A stretch of DNA of 45,202 nucleotides from positions 1-45,202 of the forward strand of contig CAJYQL010000058.1 of assembly GCA_913776965.1 (NCBI GenBank), read 5' to 3'. Below are positions 8,308 through 16,895 of the stretch, piece after piece; position 1 is the stretch's first letter; every line of letters starts with the position of its first letter. Made by a program: the position numbers and the translations under genes. Below the pieces are notes generated by a model. That model was given only the letters and a program-made list of their open reading frames with translations, did not search any database and had not been told where the DNA came from. Source of the DNA: an uncultured Xylophilus sp. GTDB lineage: Bacteria > Pseudomonadota > Gammaproteobacteria > Burkholderiales > Burkholderiaceae_C.

Positions 8308-8781
8308 TCAGTCCGGGCATGCGACGGTCCGCAGACGCGGGACCGTCGCCGGTTCCCACGGCGCCCGCCCGATGGTGGTGGCGGCGCCCCAGCCGTATTC
8401 GAAGCGCTCGCCGCCCGGCCCGACCGTGCCGAACGCGCTTATGCGGCCCTTGCCGCTGTCGAAGCCCCAGGTCTGCTGCAGCCGGTCGATGCCGAGGCGG
8501 GTGCCCGGCGGCAGGGTGCGCAGGGGCTGGACACGGTGGAAGGCGTCGTTGGTGGTGTCGCGCGGATGGGCGGAGAGGACCGGCGTCTCGGCATCGCCGA
8601 TCCAGTACAGCCCCGCCTCCTGCAGCAGGACTACCTGGGCTGGCACCCGCAGCGGCAGGCAGCCAACGGCGGACAGGTCGTTCGTGCCTTGGCAGCCGGC
8701 CAGTGCCGCCAGCGCAGGTACGAGCAGCAGGACCGCGCGGCATCGACGTCGCCTTGGAAGCTCGCGGCCGGCCTGCGGCAT
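8308..8781 (-). CDS. Putative lipoprotein of unknown function
   Basis: A 157-residue protein with a basic N-terminus, a hydrophobic stretch and a lipobox (LAALAGC, Cys about residue 30), so it is probably a lipoprotein anchored to a membrane. The mature part contains WGFDSGKGRISAFG and FEYGWGAATTIGRAPW stretches, which I do not recognise. The start is uncertain: ATG 8781 gives a normal leader length, while ATG 8808 adds nine residues. It runs ahead of the small exported protein on the same strand with a 53-base gap. The codon pattern is consistent with coding, but support beyond the lipobox is limited. Confidence 0.55.
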   Translation of the reverse strand: MPQAGRELPRRRRCRAVLLLVPALAALAGCQGTNDLSAVGCLPLRVPAQVVLLQEAGLYWIGDAETPVLSAHPRDTTNDAFHRVQPLRTLPPGTRLGIDRLQQTWGFDSGKGRISAFGTVGPGGERFEYGWGAATTIGRAPWEPATVPRLRTVACPD

Positions 8782-8902
8782 CGGACAGATGACGGTGGAG
8801 TGCGGCATCCCGTCACTCTGCCCCGCGCGGTCTGCCCGCGGCCGTAGGACAACGGCGCCGCGACGGGCCGCGGTGCGTAACGGCTGCTGCGATTCGTTCG
8901 CT

Positions 8903-8931
8903 GCGGTCCTGCGCCGTGCGCGCGGGACCGC
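8903..8931 (-). terminator. Stem-loop downstream of the nitroreductase gene
   Basis: GCGGTCC (8903-8909) pairs with GGACCGC (8925-8931), with further GC pairing inside. It lies just past the nitroreductase stop codon on the minus strand, within the 158-base gap before the lipoprotein gene. It lacks a T-run, so its function as a terminator is inferred from position. Confidence 0.4.
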
Positions 8932-8939
8932 CTCGTCGC

Positions 8940-9629
8940 TCAGACTTCCGAGACGAACTGGTCGCGCGGGCGCCGCACCTTCTGCAGGTTCGCCAGCCAG
9001 TCGCCGCTGTTGGCGCGGTAGCCGAGCGGCAGGATCGCCACGCTGCGCAGGCCCCGGGCGCGCAGGTTCAGGATGCTGTCGAGCGCGTCGGGGTCGAAGC
9101 CCTCCATCGGCACGCTGTCGACCTCCTCGTAGGCGGCGGCGATCAGCGCGGCGCCCAGGCCGATGTAGGCCTGACGTGCGGCATGCGCGAAATTTACCTC
9201 GGCGCCGCGCTGCGGATAGCTGCCGAGCAGCTGCGCACGGTAGTTCTCCCAGCCTTCGTTGCGAAAGCCGCGCACTTCGTTGGTGTAGTCGAACATCGCG
9301 TTGATGCGATCGGCGGTGTAGTCGTCCCAGGCGGCAAAGACCAGCAGGTGCGAGCCGTCGGTGATCTGGCCCTGGTTCCAGCCGATCGCCTTGATCTTCT
9401 CGCGCACCGCGGCGTCGGTGACGACGACGATCTCGAACGGCTGCAGGCCGCTGGAGGTGGGTGCGAGGCGAGCCGCCTCGACGATGCGGTCGACCTTCTC
9501 TTGCGGCACCCGGCGGGCCGGGTCCATCTTCTTGGTGGCGTAGCGCCACTGCAGGCGCTCGAGCAGGCTGTCGGCGGTGCCGGCGGATGCGGTGTCGTGG
9601 GGGGCGGATGCGGGGGCGGCAGTGGACAT
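8940..9629 (-). CDS. Nitroreductase family NAD(P)H-dependent flavoprotein
   Basis: A 229-residue cytoplasmic member of the nitroreductase family, FMN-dependent enzymes that reduce nitro groups, quinones or flavins. The N-terminal ERLQWRYATKKMDP begins the family core, with the FMN-contacting LAPTSSGLQPFEIVVV stretch near residue 57 and GLGAALIAAA in the second half. ATG 9629 fits the family, but a GTG at 9665 with AGGA six bases upstream would add 12 residues and may be the true start. It is divergent from the YebC-like gene. The real substrate is unknown. Confidence 0.88.
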   Translation of the reverse strand: MSTAAPASAPHDTASAGTADSLLERLQWRYATKKMDPARRVPQEKVDRIVEAARLAPTSSGLQPFEIVVVTDAAVREKIKAIGWNQGQITDGSHLLVFAAWDDYTADRINAMFDYTNEVRGFRNEGWENYRAQLLGSYPQRGAEVNFAHAARQAYIGLGAALIAAAYEEVDSVPMEGFDPDALDSILNLRARGLRSVAILPLGYRANSGDWLANLQKVRRPRDQFVSEV

Positions 9630-9779
9630 GGCGGGGGTTCCGAAGGACAACAAATGACGATGCACCGATTGTCCTGACGGGACCCCCGGCCGTCAGCCCG
9701 TCGCCGGGCAACCCATCGTTTCCGATGCTGCAACAATGGCCGCCTTTTTCGCAGACCTCATCGACACAAGGACACACCC

Positions 9780-10493
9780 ATGGGCGCCCAATGGAAAGCC
9801 AAAGGCAAGGCCGCCGCCGCCGACGCGCGGGGCAAGCTCTTCGGCAAGCTCGCCAAGGAAATCATGGTCGCCGCCCGCAGCGGCGCCGATCCGTCGGCCA
9901 ACGCCAAGCTCCGGCTGGTGGTGGAGCAGGCCCGCAAGGTCTCCATGCCCAAGGACACGCTGGAGCGGGCGATCAAGAAGGGCGCCGGCCTGACCGGCGA
10001 GACGGTGAATTTCGAGCGGGTGGTGTACGAGGGCTACGGCCCGCACCAGGTGCCGGTGATGGTCGAATGCCTGACCGACAACCTCAACCGCACCGCGCCC
10101 GAGATGCGGGTACTGTTCCGCAAGGGCCAGCTCGGCACCTCCGGCTCGGTGGCCTGGGACTTCGACCACCTCGGCTTCATCGAGGCCGAGCCGGCCGCGC
10201 CGGACGCCGATGCCGAGACGGCCGCGATCGAGGCCGGCGCCCAGGACGTGGAGCCGGGCGCGGAGGAGGGCACCACCCTGTTCCTGACCGATCCGACCGA
10301 CCTGGACCTGGTCAGCCGCGCGCTGCCGGCGCACGGCTTCACCGTGCTGTCGGCCAAGCTCGGCTACAAGCCGAAGAACCCGGTGGATGCGACGGCGCTG
10401 AGCCCGGAGGCACTGGAGGAGGTCGAGTCCTTCCTCGCCGCGATCGACGCGCACGACGACGTGCAGAACATGTTCGTCGGCCTGCGCAGCTGA
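9780..10493 (+). CDS. YebC/PmpR family protein, YeeN-like subgroup
   Basis: A 237-residue member of the YebC/PmpR family. The characteristic segments are [18 protein letters not shown] near residue 18, the [14 protein letters not shown] and [13 protein letters not shown] helices, and [19 protein letters not shown] in the middle domain. The N-terminus [11 protein letters not shown], rather than the MAGHSKWANI of canonical YebC, points to the shorter-headed YeeN-like subgroup. Family members act as DNA-binding regulators, and some YebC proteins promote translation of proline-rich stretches; which applies here is unknown. AAGGA lies seven bases before the ATG. It is convergent with a membrane-linked hydrolase gene. 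Confidence 0.92.
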   Translation: MGAQWKAKGKAAAADARGKLFGKLAKEIMVAARSGADPSANAKLRLVVEQARKVSMPKDTLERAIKKGAGLTGETVNFERVVYEGYGPHQVPVMVECLTDNLNRTAPEMRVLFRKGQLGTSGSVAWDFDHLGFIEAEPAAPDADAETAAIEAGAQDVEPGAEEGTTLFLTDPTDLDLVSRALPAHGFTVLSAKLGYKPKNPVDATALSPEALEEVESFLAAIDAHDDVQNMFVGLRS

Positions 10494-10500
10494 GTCGCCG

Positions 10501-10533
10501 CGCGGCCGGCGGTCCGATGCAGCCGCCGCCGCG
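10501..10533. terminator. GC-rich stem-loop between convergent genes
   Basis: CGCGG and GGCGG (10501-10512) can pair with CCGCC and CCGCG (10523-10533). The stem fills the 40-base gap between the YebC-like and hydrolase genes, which point at each other, so a bidirectional stop is likely. There is no T-run. Confidence 0.45.
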
Positions 10534-11733
10534 TCAGCCGGCCTGCGGGCCGCGCGCCATGCGGTCGGCCAGCGTCTTCGGCCCGGCGGTGATCGCGAAA
10601 TAATCGTAGGCGTGGCCGGGGGCGCTGGCGCACAGGTATTGCGCGTGCAGGTCGTGCCGGCCGATGCGCGGCCGCCGCCAGCGGCCGGCGGAGAACAGCT
10701 GGCCGAAGCCCGGCGAACGCATCTGCGGATGGCCAGGCCGCGGTGCCGCCACGCCGGCCGCGGCGAACGGATCGACCCCCGCGAAGCCGTAGGCATCGAG
10801 CGGGTCGGAGAAATCGACCCAGCACAGGTCGGAGGCCTGCGCCAGCGTCGCCAGCTCGTCGCGGAACCGCCGCGCCGACGGCAGGTTCGACAGCGAGGGC
10901 GTGCAGTGGCCGAGCGTGAGCAGGCCGAGCGCGGTGCCGCGCCGGGCCAGGTCCGGGTCCTGCCGCAGCGCCCGCGCCAGCACCGATACCGCCAGGACCG
11001 AGCCGAGGCTGTGGCCGACCACCAGCACCTCGTCGTCGCCGCCGTCGCGGACCTGGCGGCACAGGTCGGCGGCGATGCGGTCGAGCACCGGGTCGAGCGC
11101 CGGTACCCCCTCGCGCTCCATGCGGCCGATGAAGCCGTAGCTGCGCAGGATCCACTGCGCATGCCAGCTGCGCCGCGCCGAGCGCAGCCACAGCAGCGCC
11201 AGGGCGCCGGTCGCGGTGACGCCGGCCACCGGCGCGGCCAGCGGCGTGTCGGACTGCCAGGCCTCAATCAGCGCGACCGTCGCCCACAGGCCGAGCGCCA
11301 GTCCGGGAAAGAACAGGGCGAGCAGCACCACCGGCATGAAGACGATGGTGGCCATCACCGGGCGCTGGCGGTAGGTCTTCCACAAGGCGCCGGTGCGCAG
11401 GTACTGCCAGGTGGTGGCCAGCAGATCGGCCAGCTGCGGGCCTAGGCCGCGCCACCAGTGGGCCCGCACGATGTCGTCCCAGCGCGGGAAACGGTAGGTG
11501 GTGGCGACCGGGGCGTGGTCGTCCGCGGCGCCGGGTGGTCGGTAGCGCACGTCCCAGGTCACGGCGTCCGCGCCGTCGCGGGTCCGCGGGCCGACCGCGA
11601 TCGCGGCGCCGGTGCAGGCCGCCTGCCGCTCCGCGCCGTCGCGGTAGAGGCGGTGGTAGCGCGGCGGTCCGTTGGGGTCGAAACCGCTGAGATAGAAGAC
11701 GTGCCGGCGGCGGACGGGGCTCGGAGAAGTCAT
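10534..11733 (-). CDS. Membrane-anchored alpha/beta hydrolase-like protein
   Basis: A 399-residue protein I recognise only in outline. The N-terminus HVFYLSGFDPNGPPRYHRLY is a conserved opening of a proteobacterial hypothetical family. Two hydrophobic segments around residues 125-190 (TIVFMPVVLLALFFPGLALG, then PVAGVTATGALALLWL) look like membrane helices. The C-terminal half holds a serine-hydrolase nucleophile elbow, LVVGHSLGSVLA, with GHSLG centred on about residue 245. It is likely an inner-membrane protein with a cytoplasmic lipase/esterase-type domain. There is no clear Shine-Dalgarno sequence at ATG 11733. It is divergent from mdcA; no functional link to malonate is evident. Confidence 0.8.
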   Translation of the reverse strand: MTSPSPVRRRHVFYLSGFDPNGPPRYHRLYRDGAERQAACTGAAIAVGPRTRDGADAVTWDVRYRPPGAADDHAPVATTYRFPRWDDIVRAHWWRGLGPQLADLLATTWQYLRTGALWKTYRQRPVMATIVFMPVVLLALFFPGLALGLWATVALIEAWQSDTPLAAPVAGVTATGALALLWLRSARRSWHAQWILRSYGFIGRMEREGVPALDPVLDRIAADLCRQVRDGGDDEVLVVGHSLGSVLAVSVLARALRQDPDLARRGTALGLLTLGHCTPSLSNLPSARRFRDELATLAQASDLCWVDFSDPLDAYGFAGVDPFAAAGVAAPRPGHPQMRSPGFGQLFSAGRWRRPRIGRHDLHAQYLCASAPGHAYDYFAITAGPKTLADRMARGPQAG

Positions 11734-11836
11734 GGGCGCGGTGGACGGGAAGGCGGGCCCGGCGGCGGCGCGGCGCCCCCGGCGCGACCGACTCTACACC
11801 GCACGCCGCCCGGCCGGGCCGACGATCCTGCGCGGC

Positions 11837-11912
11837 GTTCGTTCCGCTGGACGTAACTATCTGCCATCCGGCTTGATTGATCGCGCCGGCACCGCGGCCT
11901 ATCGTCCGCCGC
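11837..11912 (+). promoter_or_regulatory. mdcA promoter with LysR-type box, probably leaderless
   Basis: Elements in order: GTTCGTTCCGC (11837-11847), containing the left half of a T-N11-A dyad (T11843 to A11855, centre 11849); a 20-base gap; CCGGCTTGATTGATCG (11868-11883) carrying -35 TTGATC at 11877-11882; a 17-base spacer; and -10 TATCGT at 11900-11905. The -10 ends seven bases before the mdcA ATG, so transcription should start at or near the A of the ATG, with no room for a ribosome site. The dyad centre is then at -64, the usual place of a LysR recognition site. The same layout recurs before mdcE (17832-17907). Confidence 0.75.
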
Positions 11913-13595
11913 ATGAACGCCACACCGCGCTGGAACCTCCGCTCCCTGGCCCGGGCCCACCGGCTGGGCCGTGCCGCCACCGCGCTCGGGCCGCTGCTGC
12001 GCGGCAAGGTCTGCGCCGCCGAGGCGGCAGGCACTCTGCTGGAGTCGGTGATCGAGCCGCACGACCGGGTCTGCCTGGAGGGCAACAACCAGAAGCAGGC
12101 CGACTTCCTGGCCGAGGCGCTGGTCAGGCTCGATCCGCAACGGGTCCACCACCTGCACATGGTGCAGTCGGTGCTGGCACTGCCGCAGCACCTGGACGTG
12201 TTCGAGAACGGCATCGCCAGCCGGCTCGACTTCAGTTTCTCCGGCCCGCAGGGCGCGCGGCTCGCGAAGCTGGCCTCCGCCGGGCGGATCGAGATCGGCG
12301 CGATCCACACCTACCTGGAACTGTTCGCCCGCTACTTCGTCGACCTGATGCCGAACGTGGCACTGGTCGCGGCCCAGGCGGCCGATGCCGAGGGCAACCT
12401 CTACACCGGCCCCAACACCGAGGACACGCCGGCGATCGTGGAGGCCACCGCCTTCTCGGGCGGCATCGTGATCGCGCAGGTCAACGAGCTGGTCGACGGC
12501 ACCACCACGCTGCCGCGCATCGACATTCCGGCCGACTGGGTGAGCTTCGTGGTTCCTGCGCCGCGGCCGCACTTCATCGAGCCGCTGTTCACCCGCGACC
12601 CGGCGCAGATCAGCGAGATCCAGGTGCTGATGGCGATGATGGCGATCAAGGGTATCTACGCCGAGTACGGCGTGCAGCGGCTCAACCACGGCATCGGCTT
12701 CGATACCGCGGCGATCGAGCTGCTGCTGCCGACCTACGCGGAATCGCTCGGCCTGAAGGGCAAGATCTGCCGGCACTGGGCGCTCAACCCGCACCCGGCG
12801 ATGATCCCGGCGATCGAGGCGGGCTGGGTGGAGTCGATCCATTCCTTCGGCTCGGAGCTGGGCATGGAGGACTACATCCGCGCCCGCGGCGACGTGTTCT
12901 TCACCGGCCCCGACGGCAGCCTGCGCAGCAACCGCGCGTTCTGCCAGGCGGCCGGCCACTACGCCTGCGACCTGTTCATCGGCTCCACGCTGCAGATGGA
13001 CCTGCACGGCAACAGCTCCACCGCCACGCTCGGCCGCATCGCCGGATTCGGCGGCGCGCCCAACATGGGCGCCGATGCACGCGGGCGGCGGCATGCCAGC
13101 CCGGCGTGGCTCAAGGCCGGCCAGCAGGCGCGAGCCGGCCGCGCCGGCGCCGCCGGCACGCCGCGCGGCCAGAAGCTGGTGGTGCAGATGGTCGAGACCT
13201 TCCGCGAGCACATGCAGCCGGCCTTCGTCGAGACGCTCGACGCCTGGACCCTGCAGCAGCAGACCGGCATGGCGCTGCCGCCGATCATGGTCTACGGCGA
13301 CGACGTGACCCATGTGCTGACCGAGGAGGGCATCGCCAACCTGCTGCTCTGCCGCACCGACGAGGAGCGCGCGCAGGCGATCCGCGGCGTCGCCGGCTAC
13401 ACGCCGGTCGGGCTGGCGCGCGACAAACGCATGGTCGAGAACCTGCGCGACCGTGGCATCGTGCAGCGGCCGCAGGACCTGGGCATCGACCCGCGCGACG
13501 CCACCCGCAACCTGCTGGCCGCCCGCGGCATGCGCGACCTGGTGCGGGCTTCCGGCGGGCTGTACCGGCCGCCGCAGCGCTTCCGCAACTGGTGA
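11913..13595 (+). CDS. mdcA: Malonate decarboxylase alpha subunit (ACP transferase)
   Basis: A 560-residue MdcA, the acetyl-S-ACP:malonate ACP transferase of the biotin-independent malonate decarboxylase. It exchanges acetyl for malonyl on the MdcC carrier, releasing acetate. The length and sequence fit the family: CLEGNNQKQADFLAEAL near residue 50, the central NPHPAMIPAIEAGWVESIHS, and the C-terminal GRIAGFGGAPNMGADARGR. ATG 11913 is chosen over an in-frame TTG at 11877, because the TTG lies inside the -35 box. No Shine-Dalgarno sequence is present, in line with a leaderless message. mdcC and mdcD follow closely on the same strand. Confidence 0.96.
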   Translation: MNATPRWNLRSLARAHRLGRAATALGPLLRGKVCAAEAAGTLLESVIEPHDRVCLEGNNQKQADFLAEALVRLDPQRVHHLHMVQSVLALPQHLDVFENGIASRLDFSFSGPQGARLAKLASAGRIEIGAIHTYLELFARYFVDLMPNVALVAAQAADAEGNLYTGPNTEDTPAIVEATAFSGGIVIAQVNELVDGTTTLPRIDIPADWVSFVVPAPRPHFIEPLFTRDPAQISEIQVLMAMMAIKGIYAEYGVQRLNHGIGFDTAAIELLLPTYAESLGLKGKICRHWALNPHPAMIPAIEAGWVESIHSFGSELGMEDYIRARGDVFFTGPDGSLRSNRAFCQAAGHYACDLFIGSTLQMDLHGNSSTATLGRIAGFGGAPNMGADARGRRHASPAWLKAGQQARAGRAGAAGTPRGQKLVVQMVETFREHMQPAFVETLDAWTLQQQTGMALPPIMVYGDDVTHVLTEEGIANLLLCRTDEERAQAIRGVAGYTPVGLARDKRMVENLRDRGIVQRPQDLGIDPRDATRNLLAARGMRDLVRASGGLYRPPQRFRNW

Positions 13596-13658
13596 GCCTT
13601 CGACGCCCGCCCGCCCGCCCGCCCATCCCATCGCACCGCGCCGACGAGGACCCCTTGC

Positions 13659-13991
13659 ATGAGCGACACCGCCCCCGGTCTGGAAACCCTGGACTACCGT
13701 TTCGCCGGCTACCGCCCGGCCGGCGCCTTTGCGCCGGTGCTGGTCGGCGTGGTCGGCTCCGGCAACCTGGAAGTGCTGCTGGAGCCGGTCGACAGCACCG
13801 AATGCCATGTCCGTATCGAGACCTCGGCCCGCGGCTTCGGCGGCATCTGGGCCGCGGTGGTCGAGGACTTCCATTCGCGCCACGGCCTGGCGGGGGTGCG
13901 CGTGTCGGTGCACGACATGGGCGCCACACCCGCGGTGGTGAGCCTGCGGCTCGACCAGGCGGTGTCCGCCCTGCCGGGAGCCGCCGCATGA
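13659..13991 (+). CDS. mdcC: Malonate decarboxylase acyl carrier protein (delta)
   Basis: A 110-residue MdcC, the carrier subunit that holds the malonyl or acetyl group on a 2'-(5''-phosphoribosyl)-3'-dephospho-CoA arm. The attachment serine is S34 in VVGSGNLEVL, and the conserved C-terminal motif GATPAVVSLRLDQA is intact. A GAGGA sequence lies about nine bases before the ATG. The 63 bases separating it from mdcA contain a short tandem of CCCG units. The stop codon overlaps the mdcD start as ATGA, implying translational coupling with the catalytic subunit. Confidence 0.95.
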   Translation: MSDTAPGLETLDYRFAGYRPAGAFAPVLVGVVGSGNLEVLLEPVDSTECHVRIETSARGFGGIWAAVVEDFHSRHGLAGVRVSVHDMGATPAVVSLRLDQAVSALPGAAA

Positions 13992-14902
13992 GCGCCGCCG
14001 TGACGAGCTATGCCGAATGCACCGCCCGCGAGCGGCTGGACCTGCTGGTCGATGCCGGCAGCTTCCACGAATGGCTGCCGCCGGCCGAGCGGCTGGTCAG
14101 CCCGCATCTGGCGCAGCTGGGCGTGCCCTGCGCGTTCGACGACGGCGTGGCCGTCGGCCGCGCGACGCTCGGCGGCCAGGCGGTCTTCGTCGCGGCGCAG
14201 GAGGGCGCCTTCATGGGCGGCGGTGTCGGAGAGGTGCACGGCGCCAAGCTCGTCGGCCTGCTGCGCCGCGCGCTGCGCGACCGGCCGGCCGCGGTGCTGC
14301 TGCTCGCCGAATCGGGCGGCGTGCGGCTGCACGAGGCCAACGCCGGCCTGATCGCGGTGTCGGAGGTGATGCGGGCGCTGCTCGACGTGCGGGCCGCGGG
14401 CATTCCGGTGGTCGTGCTGATCGGCGGGGCCAACGGCTGCTTCGGCGGCATGGGCATCGTCGCGCGCTGCGCCGACTGGGTGGTGATGAGCGACACCGGC
14501 CGCCACGCGATGTCGGGGCCGGAGGTGATCGAGGCCTCGCACGGCGTGGACGAATTCGACGCGCGCGACCGGGCGCTGGTCTGGCGCACCACCGGCGGCA
14601 AGCATCGCTGGCTCACCGGCGACTGCGACCGTCTGGTCGAGGACGACGTGCAGGCCTTCCGCGACGCCGCACGGGCGCTGCTGGCCCGGCCCGACGCGTC
14701 CCGTCTGGTGACGCTGGCCGCGCTCGAGGCCGAGCATGCACTGCTCGCCGGCCGGCTGCAGTCGGCGCCCGAGGCCGGCTGGAACGACGGCGCCGAGGAC
14801 GATGCGATGCGCCTGTGGCGCGGGCTGGGCGTGGCCGAGCCGGAGCGGGTGCCCGAGCTCGATGTGGGCGCGCTGCAGCGGTTGCTGCCAGCGCGGATAT
14901 AG
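13988..14902 (+). CDS. mdcD: Malonate decarboxylase beta subunit
   Basis: A 304-residue MdcD, which with MdcE forms the malonyl-S-ACP decarboxylase. It belongs to the crotonase-like carboxyltransferase superfamily: the oxyanion-hole-type glycine runs FMGGGVGEVHGAK (near residue 75) and LIGGANGCFGGMGI (near 145) are clear, as is SGPEVIEASHGVDEFD. It is translationally coupled to mdcC by an ATGA overlap. In Pseudomonas and Klebsiella mdcE normally follows at once. Here the next genes are a Bug receptor and a pirin/LysR pair, and mdcE resumes 3 kb later. Confidence 0.95.
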   Translation: MSAAVTSYAECTARERLDLLVDAGSFHEWLPPAERLVSPHLAQLGVPCAFDDGVAVGRATLGGQAVFVAAQEGAFMGGGVGEVHGAKLVGLLRRALRDRPAAVLLLAESGGVRLHEANAGLIAVSEVMRALLDVRAAGIPVVVLIGGANGCFGGMGIVARCADWVVMSDTGRHAMSGPEVIEASHGVDEFDARDRALVWRTTGGKHRWLTGDCDRLVEDDVQAFRDAARALLARPDASRLVTLAALEAEHALLAGRLQSAPEAGWNDGAEDDAMRLWRGLGVAEPERVPELDVGALQRLLPARI

Positions 14903-14960
14903 GGCGGCCGACGACTTTTTCCATCCCCGGCGACGGCCCGCCCGGCACGCTGCGATAGTT

Positions 14961-14982
14961 GGGGGCGCTCCCCGGATTTTTT
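14961..14982 (+). terminator. Weak terminator or attenuator between mdcD and the Bug gene
   Basis: A short GGGG/CCCC stem (14962-14965 with 14970-14973) is followed after three bases by six T residues (14977-14982). The stem is short, so it may only attenuate read-through from mdcACD into the receptor gene 30 bases on. Confidence 0.35.
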
Positions 14983-15011
14983 CCAACGACAAACGAGACA
15001 AAGGACACGCC

Positions 15012-16016
15012 ATGCAGACCTCTCCCCTCTTCGCCCGCCGCAGCCTGCTGGGTGCGGCCGCCGCAAGCCTCGCCGGCACCGCGCTTGGCGTGCGGGCCCA
15101 GTCGCCGGCGGGCGGCGGCTGGCCGGCCAAGCCGATCACCGTCGTGGTGCCGTTCCCGGCCGGTGGCGGCACCGACGCCTTCGCGCGGCCGTTCTCGGCG
15201 CAGTTCGCCAAGCAGACGGGCAAGCAGCTGATCGTCGACAACCGCGGCGGCGCCGGTGGCACGCTCGGTGCCACCATCGCGGCGCGCGCCCCGGCCGACG
15301 GGTATACCGTGTTCATGGGCGGCATCCACCATGCGATCGCGCCGTCGGTGTACCCCAAGCTCGACTACGACCTGCAGCGCGACTTCGTGCCGCTGGCGCT
15401 GCTGGCCGAGGTGCCGCAGGTGCTGGTGGTGAACCCGCAACGCGTCACTGCGCCCGACTTCAAGGTCTTCCTCGAGCACCTGAAGAAGAACCCGGCCAAG
15501 CTCAACTACGGCTCGGCCGGCGGCGGCACCTCGCACCACCTGGCGGGCGAGCTGTTCAAGCAGCAGACCGGCACCTTCATCACCCACATCCCGTACCGCG
15601 GCGCGGGCCCCGCACTGCAGGACCTGATCGCCGGCAACGTCGACATGATGTTCGACGGCCTGGGGTCCTCCGCCGGCCACATCAAGGGCGGCCGGATCAA
15701 GGCGCTGATGGTCGCCGGCCCGAAGCGCAACCCGTCCTTCCCCGACGTGCCCTGCGCCGCCGAGGTGGGCCTGCCGAACTACAACGTGACCACCTGGTAC
15801 GGCCTGTGGGCCCCGAAGGGCACGCCGGCCGACATGCAGGCCCGCATGGTCGAAGAGGTGAAGCGCGCCGGCGCGGCCGACGAGATCAAGACCGCCTGGG
15901 CCGCCAACGGCGCGACCTACGGCACGCTCACGCCGGCGCAGTTCGGCGACTACGTGAACGCCGAGATCGCCCGCTGGGCGGGCGTGGTGAAGTCGGCGAA
16001 CATCAAGCTGGACTGA
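15012..16016 (+). CDS. Bug/TctC-family receptor, candidate malonate binder
   Basis: A 334-residue tripartite tricarboxylate receptor. The leader ARRSLLGAAAASLAGTALG has twin arginines and low hydrophobicity, suggesting Tat export rather than Sec. The mature part begins WPAKPITVVVPFPAGGGTD and has VDNRGGAGG as second ligand loop. AAGGA lies six bases before the ATG. Its position directly after mdcD makes malonate, or a close dicarboxylate, the obvious candidate ligand. It would replace the MdcLM or MdcF transporter genes that I do not find in the window. The ligand assignment is inferred from context only. Confidence 0.9.
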   Translation: MQTSPLFARRSLLGAAAASLAGTALGVRAQSPAGGGWPAKPITVVVPFPAGGGTDAFARPFSAQFAKQTGKQLIVDNRGGAGGTLGATIAARAPADGYTVFMGGIHHAIAPSVYPKLDYDLQRDFVPLALLAEVPQVLVVNPQRVTAPDFKVFLEHLKKNPAKLNYGSAGGGTSHHLAGELFKQQTGTFITHIPYRGAGPALQDLIAGNVDMMFDGLGSSAGHIKGGRIKALMVAGPKRNPSFPDVPCAAEVGLPNYNVTTWYGLWAPKGTPADMQARMVEEVKRAGAADEIKTAWAANGATYGTLTPAQFGDYVNAEIARWAGVVKSANIKLD

Positions 16017-16044
16017 CGCCGACCCGGCACGCGGTCGTGGCCGC

Positions 16045-16059
16045 GGCGGTCAGACCGCC
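16045..16059. terminator. Stem-loop between convergent Bug and pirin genes
   Basis: GGCGGT (16045-16050) and ACCGCC (16054-16059) form a perfect six-base stem with a three-base CAG loop, followed by TTAT on the plus strand. It sits in the 50-base gap between two convergent genes and is a good bidirectional terminator candidate. Confidence 0.55.
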
Positions 16060-16066
16060 TTATCCG

Positions 16067-16768
16067 TCAGGCTGCCGTATCCACCAGCACCAGCTCCGCA
16101 TCCGACCGCGCGGTGACGCGGATCGTCGCCACGTCGCGGATCGCCGCACCGTCGCGCGGGGCGAGCACCACGCCGTCGATCTCAACCTCGCCGTGGGCGG
16201 TGACCAGATAGCCGCGGCGCTCGGCGCCCAGCGGGTACTCGGCCGATTCGCCGGCCTTCAGCGTCGCGCCCAGTACCCGGGCGTCGGTGCGGATCGGCAG
16301 CGCGCCGGTGTCGCCCGGCATGCCGCTGGCGAGCGCCACGAACTGGCCCGAGCGGTCGCCCTTCGGGAACGGCTTGGCGCCCCAGGCGGGGGCCTCGCCG
16401 CGGCGGTCCGGCAGGATCCAGATCTGGAAGATCTTCGTGGTGACCGGCTCCTGGTTGTATTCCGAGTGGCGGATGCCGGTGCCGGCGCTCATCACCTGCA
16501 CGTCGCCCGCCTCGGTGCGGCCCTGGTTGCCCAGGCTGTCTTGGTGGGTGATCGCGCCTTCGCGGACGTAGGTGATGATTTCCATGTCGGCATGGCCGTG
16601 CGGCGGGAAGCCGGTGCCGGGGGCGATGGTGTCGTCGTTCCAGACGCGCAGCGCGCCCCAGCCCATGCGGGCCGGATCGTGGTAGCCGGCGAACGAGAAA
16701 TGGTGCTTGGCGTCGAGCCAGCCGTGGTCGGCGCCGCCGAGGGTGGCGAAGGGACGGTGTTCGATCAT
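16067..16768 (-). CDS. Pirin family protein
   Basis: A 233-residue bicupin of the pirin family (YhhW/quercetinase-like). All four iron ligands known from the family are present at the expected spacing: H57 and H59 in FPPHGHADMEIITYV, and H101 and E103 in GIRHSEYNQE. ATG 16768 is backed by CAGGAG eight bases upstream. Family members act as quercetin 2,3-dioxygenases or as redox-sensitive partner proteins; the role here is unknown. It is divergent from a LysR gene across a 127-base gap, a pairing often seen in proteobacteria. Its place inside the malonate decarboxylase cluster is unusual. Confidence 0.92.
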   Translation of the reverse strand: MIEHRPFATLGGADHGWLDAKHHFSFAGYHDPARMGWGALRVWNDDTIAPGTGFPPHGHADMEIITYVREGAITHQDSLGNQGRTEAGDVQVMSAGTGIRHSEYNQEPVTTKIFQIWILPDRRGEAPAWGAKPFPKGDRSGQFVALASGMPGDTGALPIRTDARVLGATLKAGESAEYPLGAERRGYLVTAHGEVEIDGVVLAPRDGAAIRDVATIRVTARSDAELVLVDTAA

Positions 16769-16846
16769 GGTGTCTGCTCCTGTCGGGTGGGCCGTGTGGC
16801 GATGGAGACGACTGTAGGATCGGCCGACCGTGAAGAGAATAGAAAA

Positions 16847-16860
16847 GATGGAAAACCATC
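16847..16860. promoter_or_regulatory. Inverted repeat, candidate LysR operator
   Basis: GATGG-AAAA-CCATC forms a perfect 5-base inverted repeat in the AT-rich middle of the gap between the divergent pirin and LysR genes. It is the best candidate binding site for that LysR protein. It lies 36 bases before the LysR start and 79 bases from the pirin start. Confidence 0.45.
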
Positions 16861-16895
16861 CATTCCCAAAGCGCCATGAAGACCTCTGACGCCGC

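Noticed and set aside
13596-13658. Tandem CCCG units between mdcA and mdcC considered as a regulatory repeat
   Set aside because: Only a few four-base units in a very GC-rich gap. Slippage-type low complexity explains it, and it shows no pairing partner.
12401-15358. Very long open frames on the minus strand across the mdc genes
   Set aside because: They are mirror frames of mdcA, mdcC and mdcD. Their translations are Arg/Ala/Gly-rich with no domain, while the plus-strand products are recognisable end to end.
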